Below are positions 41,632-44,617 of a DNA stretch of 44,617 nucleotides, in pieces. The position numbers and the translations under genes are program-made. The notes under the pieces are model-generated. The model was not told the DNA's origin, ran no database searches, and saw only the letters and a program-made list of their open reading frames with translations. Source of the stretch: Lachnospiraceae bacterium (GTDB taxonomy: Bacteria > Bacillota > Clostridia > Lachnospirales > Lachnospiraceae); the NCBI GenBank assembly GCA_017513625.1, contig JAFXEW010000111.1, positions 1-44,617 on the forward strand, written 5' to 3'. Each line of letters opens with the position of its first letter. Within the stretch, counting starts at the first letter, position 1.

Positions 41632-43161
41632 TTACTTCTCTTCCAAAGACTGTTTCTTAGTAATTGTTATTTTTTCTTCATAGCAGCTGAATATTTCATC
41701 TACTGTCTCCCGGTTCATCTTAGGTGTAACCAGACTCACCAAAGGCACAATGATAAGGCCTGCTACCATGGCTACCGCACCTGCGTTAATGGGCGAAGCA
41801 ATATATTTCAGGAACAGATTGGATACGGTGATGCCTACGCCGGTGATAAATCCTGCCCATACGCCTGCTTTGGTCACGCCCTTCCAGTACAAGCCAAAGA
41901 GAAAAGGTCCTAAGAATGCGCCTGCCAATGCGCCCCATGAAATACCCATGAGCTGGGCTATAAAAGTAGGAGGATCTAACGCTATAATAACTGACAACAC
42001 AATAAAGAACACAATCAGTACCTGCATGGTCCGTACCTGCTTCTTTTCATCCATCTTTTTCATACATGTTTCCTTCAGGAAATCCAAAGTTAACGTAGAA
42101 CTGGATGTCAACACCAGGGATGACAGAGTAGACATGGATGCGGATAACACCAGCACTACCACAATACCAATTAAAATATCAGGCAATTTGGAAAGCATAA
42201 AAGGAATAATACTGTCGTATACTACCGTGCCGTTTGCTCCGTAAATGGCGGGATCATCAAAAAGTCGACCAAATCCTCCCAGGAAATAGCAGCCGCCGGA
42301 AATAACAACCGCAAACAGGGTAGATACCACGGTGCCCGTCTTTATAGCCTTTTCATTTTTAATGGCATAAAATTTATGTACCATCTGAGGCAATCCCCAT
42401 GTACCCAAAGATGTAAGGATAACCACGCCCAGGAGATTCAAAGGATCCGGTCCAAAGAAAGATGTAAAGGCTCCAGGTTGTCCCATAGTCACGGGAACAT
42501 CACTGGGAATCTCTGCCATTACACGGATTGCTTCCATAAATCCGCCCTGACCGTTTAACACAGCCGCAATCACGGCAACAATACCGAAAAGCATGATAAT
42601 GCCCTGTATAAAATCATTGATAGCCGTAGCCATATATCCGCCCAGAATAACGTATAACGCTGTAATACCTGCCATAATGATTACACACGCGGTGTAAGGA
42701 ATATTAAATGCCATACCGAACAATCTGGACAGGCCATTATATACGGACGCGGTATAAGGCACCAAAAAAATAAACACAATGGCCGAAGAAACTATTTTAA
42801 TAGCCTTGCTCTCAAATCTGGAGCCAAAGAAATCCGGCATGGTCTTAGATTCCAGTTTCTGACTCATTACACGGGTTCTTCTTCCTAAAACCACCCATGC
42901 CAGCAGACTTCCGATAATTGCATTACCGATACCAATCCATGTGGATGCCAGACCGTATTTCCAACCAAACTGTCCTGCATATCCCACAAATACAACTGCA
43001 GAAAAGTAGGACGTACCATATGCAAATGCAGTAAGCCAGGGACCTACGGAACGGCCGCCCAGCACAAAACCGTCAACACTGACAGTACTTTTCCTGGTAT
43101 AGAGACCCACACCTAGCATTACTGCAAAGAAAACCACCAACATAAGAATCTTTTCAAACAT
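41632..43161 (-). CDS. Sodium:solute symporter (SSS family)
   Basis: 509 residues, about 13 membrane spans, beginning MFEKILMLVVFFAVMLGVGL. Conserved SSS elements: FVLGGRSVGPWLTAFAYGTSYFSA (first-helix sodium-site region), GLPQMVHKFYAIKNEKAIK and SASMSTLSSLVLTSSSTLTLDF (the helix with Ser/Thr sodium ligands). It is most like the proline/pantothenate branch, but the solute cannot be read. GGAGG precedes ATG 43161. Its leader carries three evenly spaced 9-bp repeats (43259-43297), a likely regulator site. The next gene downstream is the sensor-GGDEF, in a separate transcript. Confidence 0.9.
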   Translation of the reverse strand: MFEKILMLVVFFAVMLGVGLYTRKSTVSVDGFVLGGRSVGPWLTAFAYGTSYFSAVVFVGYAGQFGWKYGLASTWIGIGNAIIGSLLAWVVLGRRTRVMSQKLESKTMPDFFGSRFESKAIKIVSSAIVFIFLVPYTASVYNGLSRLFGMAFNIPYTACVIIMAGITALYVILGGYMATAINDFIQGIIMLFGIVAVIAAVLNGQGGFMEAIRVMAEIPSDVPVTMGQPGAFTSFFGPDPLNLLGVVILTSLGTWGLPQMVHKFYAIKNEKAIKTGTVVSTLFAVVISGGCYFLGGFGRLFDDPAIYGANGTVVYDSIIPFMLSKLPDILIGIVVVLVLSASMSTLSSLVLTSSSTLTLDFLKETCMKKMDEKKQVRTMQVLIVFFIVLSVIIALDPPTFIAQLMGISWGALAGAFLGPFLFGLYWKGVTKAGVWAGFITGVGITVSNLFLKYIASPINAGAVAMVAGLIIVPLVSLVTPKMNRETVDEIFSCYEEKITITKKQSLEEK

Positions 43162-43258
43162 CTTTCAATCCTCCGATTCACCTATGACACTTCTAAACAT
43201 GCAACTGCTTTCAATAACGTCAGTGCAATAATCTGTTCTGATATTGCTTGTTTTGTCG

Positions 43259-43297
43259 CTTTAAACCGTTACACTTTAAACCGCAACGCTTTAAACC
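43259..43297. repeat. Three CTTTAAACC repeats at exact 15-bp spacing
   Basis: CTTTAAACC occurs at 43259-43267, 43274-43282 and 43289-43297 (minus strand GGTTTAAAG). The repeats lie downstream of the symporter transcription start (about 43307), within the leader. Regular spacing suggests cooperative binding by a regulator. Confidence 0.8.
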
Positions 43298-43313
43298 ACT
43301 AAAGCATACATAG

Positions 43314-43342
43314 ATACTACCACTGCTTGCAATGATTGTCAA
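43314..43342 (-). promoter_or_regulatory. Symporter promoter
   Basis: Minus strand: -35 TTGACA (43342-43337), 17-base spacer, -10 TAGTAT (43319-43314). Confidence 0.75.
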
Positions 43343-43385
43343 CACATAATTTTTATTTGACTATTTACCTTTTTATCGTATAAAG

Positions 43386-43416
43386 CAAAAACAACCCGGC
43401 CTCTGTTGAGACCGGG
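43386..43416 (-). terminator. Terminator of the frameshifted gene
   Basis: Leftward: CCCGGTCTC / GAGGCCGGG, 9 pairs with one G-U, loop AACA, followed by UUGUUUUUG. It lies 15 bases past the stop at 43431. Confidence 0.8.
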
Positions 43417-43430
43417 CTTTGTAACACTAT

Positions 43431-43977
43431 CTATTCCTGAAAATATTCCCCGTATTTTGCCTGTATTACTTCATCCATGCTACCCTTGGCATATTGTAAT
43501 GCTTCTTTGTAAGATAAAGTCTTTGCGGTGCTGTTTAATATGTTTTTACCGTGCATGGCCTTGGGGAGATGATGGAGGGTTCTCAATATACGATAAACCT
43601 TTTCCTTATTTCTGCCCTCTTCCAGTTCATTCTGCATCCCGACAAACAATGCCTGCATCAGCCTGCATATGTTATCTTCTTCCTTTTCATTCTTTCAAAT
43701 ACACAGGGTGTATTCAGCCATTCATCCTTCTTTTCCAGGATAAGTTTGTAATTAGGTAATTTGTATTTCTTACACAAACACTCCATCTGTACCAACAGTT
43801 TATCTGCGCATGACACACCGGCTTTTTCCAAAGAAATAAACTCCGGCACCTGCTGCCAAAACAAAGCTTCCTCCCGCAAACGCTTCCTTTCACCGATTTT
43901 CCAATGTTTCCGGCGCCTCTTCCTTTCGCATACTGTATGCCTGTATCTAATATCTGATAATAATAACTGATGTCCAT
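43431..43977 (-). pseudogene. Uncharacterised gene broken by two frameshifts
   Basis: The start ATG 43977 has AGGAG 8 bases upstream (MDISYYYQILDTGIQYAKGR). The frame must shift once near 43920-43950 to reach RKRRRKHWKIGERKRLREEA and LFWQQVPEFISLEKAGVSCA, and again near 43680-43695 (a GAAAGAATGAAAAGG stretch) to reach KNEKEEDNICRLMQALFVGM, ending EVIQAKYGEYFQE at 43431. Joined, the product would be about 182 residues, soluble and charged. Each piece alone has no proper start. I recognise no family. The gene keeps its terminator and lies divergent from the Rpn nuclease. Confidence 0.65.
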
Positions 43978-44075
43978 CCTATATTCTCCTTTATTCCCCG
44001 GAGTCACCTATGATTTTTATGACCGGTAAGCACGCTATTCCCTTTTGGTTTTTCATTATAGTTTACCTTATTCAA

Positions 44076-44121
44076 AAAGTCTATCTATAGCCTTTATTTA
44101 ATATCCCGGCTGTGCTATACT
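44076..44121 (+). promoter_or_regulatory. Shared activator-like palindrome (copy 3) with extended -10 promoter of the Rpn gene
   Basis: AAAGTCTATCTATAGCCTTT (44076-44095), one base different from copies 1 and 2, then -10 TATACT (44116-44121) with TGC before it. The only -35 candidate is a weak TTTATT. CCGGCTG lies upstream of the -10, as in copy 2. Confidence 0.6.
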
Positions 44122-44129
44122 CTTTTCAC

Positions 44130-44168
44130 CTGCTCCTTTCGGAGCAGTTTCTTGCCACGGGTCCGTGG
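44130..44168 (+). promoter_or_regulatory. Two hairpins at the 5' end of the Rpn gene leader
   Basis: CTGCTCC-TTTC-GGAGCAG (44130-44147) followed by TTTCTTG, then CCACGG-GT-CCGTGG (44155-44168). They start about 2 bases after the predicted transcription start. They could protect the 5' end or act as an attenuator. Confidence 0.6.
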
Positions 44169-44210
44169 TGCTATTTTCTAAATTCAATTCTATTTTTAAG
44201 GAGGAATCCC

Positions 44211-44617
44211 ATGTCTGAAATCACTTCTTGTACTTATGAACAGGCCACAGGGCCTATTGACTACGGCTTTACCAACGATTACATGTTCCGGGCCATCCTG
44301 CAGCAGAATACCAAGGTGCTCACCGGGCTGGTAAGCGCACTGCTTCATTTAGAACCGGTGGAAATCACTTCCATCGCAGTGACGAATCCCATAGAGCCCG
44401 GCGACTGTATCGACAACAAAGAATACATACTGGATGTAAAGGTCCAGGTCAACCACAATACGCTGTTAAATCTGGAGATGCAGGTGGTGAACCTGTTAAA
44501 CTGGGACGACAGGTCCTTAAGCTATTTATGCCGCAGCTACGACCAGCTGTGCAGGGGACAGGACTATGCCGCCGCCCTGCCTGTGATACATATCGGCTTC
44601 CTGGACTATTCACCCTT
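44211..44617 (+). CDS. Rpn-family PD-(D/E)XK nuclease (recombination-promoting nuclease/transposase-like), 3' part cut off
   Basis: ATG 44211 with AAGGAGG upstream; 135 codons are seen before the window ends. The sequence PIDYGFTNDYMFRAILQQNT is the family's N-terminal signature (DxxFK-like region). The nuclease core is visible in EYILDVKVQVN (catalytic Asp, about residue 83) and NLEMQVVN (E-x-Q, about 98-100). NWDDRSLSYLCRSYDQL and YAAALPVIHIGFLDYS follow as usual. Rpn proteins are DNA endonucleases linked to RecA-independent recombination and often found in many copies per genome. Its promoter carries the shared palindrome and its leader two hairpins. Confidence 0.88.
   Translation, partial: MSEITSCTYEQATGPIDYGFTNDYMFRAILQQNTKVLTGLVSALLHLEPVEITSIAVTNPIEPGDCIDNKEYILDVKVQVNHNTLLNLEMQVVNLLNWDDRSLSYLCRSYDQLCRGQDYAAALPVIHIGFLDYSP

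Overview
The window looks like a chromosome segment of a gut-type anaerobic Firmicute, most likely a Lachnospiraceae member. The evidence is strong AGGAGG-type ribosome binding sites, many extended -10 promoters, compact rho-independent terminators, and a gene set typical of that group: GH51/GH127/GH2 plant-glycan enzymes, DUF4867, YhfC, TPM and zinc-ribbon membrane proteins, DegV and an Rpn-family nuclease. Taxonomy is inferred from gene content only. I see no rRNA, tRNA, CRISPR array or insertion sequence.

Layout. 1-4.9 kb: the 5' part of a CpaF-like secretion/pilus ATPase (leftward), a divergent 38-residue membrane peptide, an ABC-F ATPase and a beta-lactamase-fold serine hydrolase. 4.9-20 kb: a plant arabinoside and pentose region with GH51 alpha-L-arabinofuranosidase, an ArsR-type regulator, GH2 glycosidase, small membrane protein, then a leftward kinase-DUF4867-isomerase operon, and an SGNH esterase-GH127 beta-L-arabinofuranosidase operon. 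Between the last two lies a decaying ABC-transporter locus (14.2-16.2 kb). 20-30 kb: a tocopherol-cyclase-like protein, a cysteine synthase gene interrupted by one in-frame TAA, a zinc-ribbon/TPM membrane pair, aroA, a YhfC/HTH pair and an SDR. 30-39.4 kb: a lone carB, a MarR-degV operon, a 258-bp imperfect palindrome, an acyl-CoA ligase, an aminotransferase with a 14-bp tandem repeat in its leader, and an amidohydrolase. 39.4-44.6 kb: a protein fusing a LacI-type sensor to a GGDEF domain, a sodium:solute symporter, a twice-frameshifted gene, and the 5' part of an Rpn-family nuclease gene.

How the parts fit. The glycosidases would release L-arabinose and other sugars from plant polysaccharide side chains, and the kinase/isomerase operon would feed a pentose or deoxysugar into central metabolism; the exact sugar is not proven. 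Several genes are damaged: the ABC chimera (two deletions), cysK (nonsense codon) and the gene at 43.4-44.0 kb (two frameshifts).

The most interesting new signal is a 20-bp near-palindrome, AAAGTCTATATATAGCCTTT, found three times: upstream of the CpaF-like gene, upstream of an apparently geneless stretch at 36.9 kb, and (one base different) upstream of the Rpn nuclease. Each copy sits about 40 bp before a -10 box that lacks a good -35, which is the geometry of a class II activator site. This suggests a small regulon linking a secretion/pilus operon and a nuclease family.
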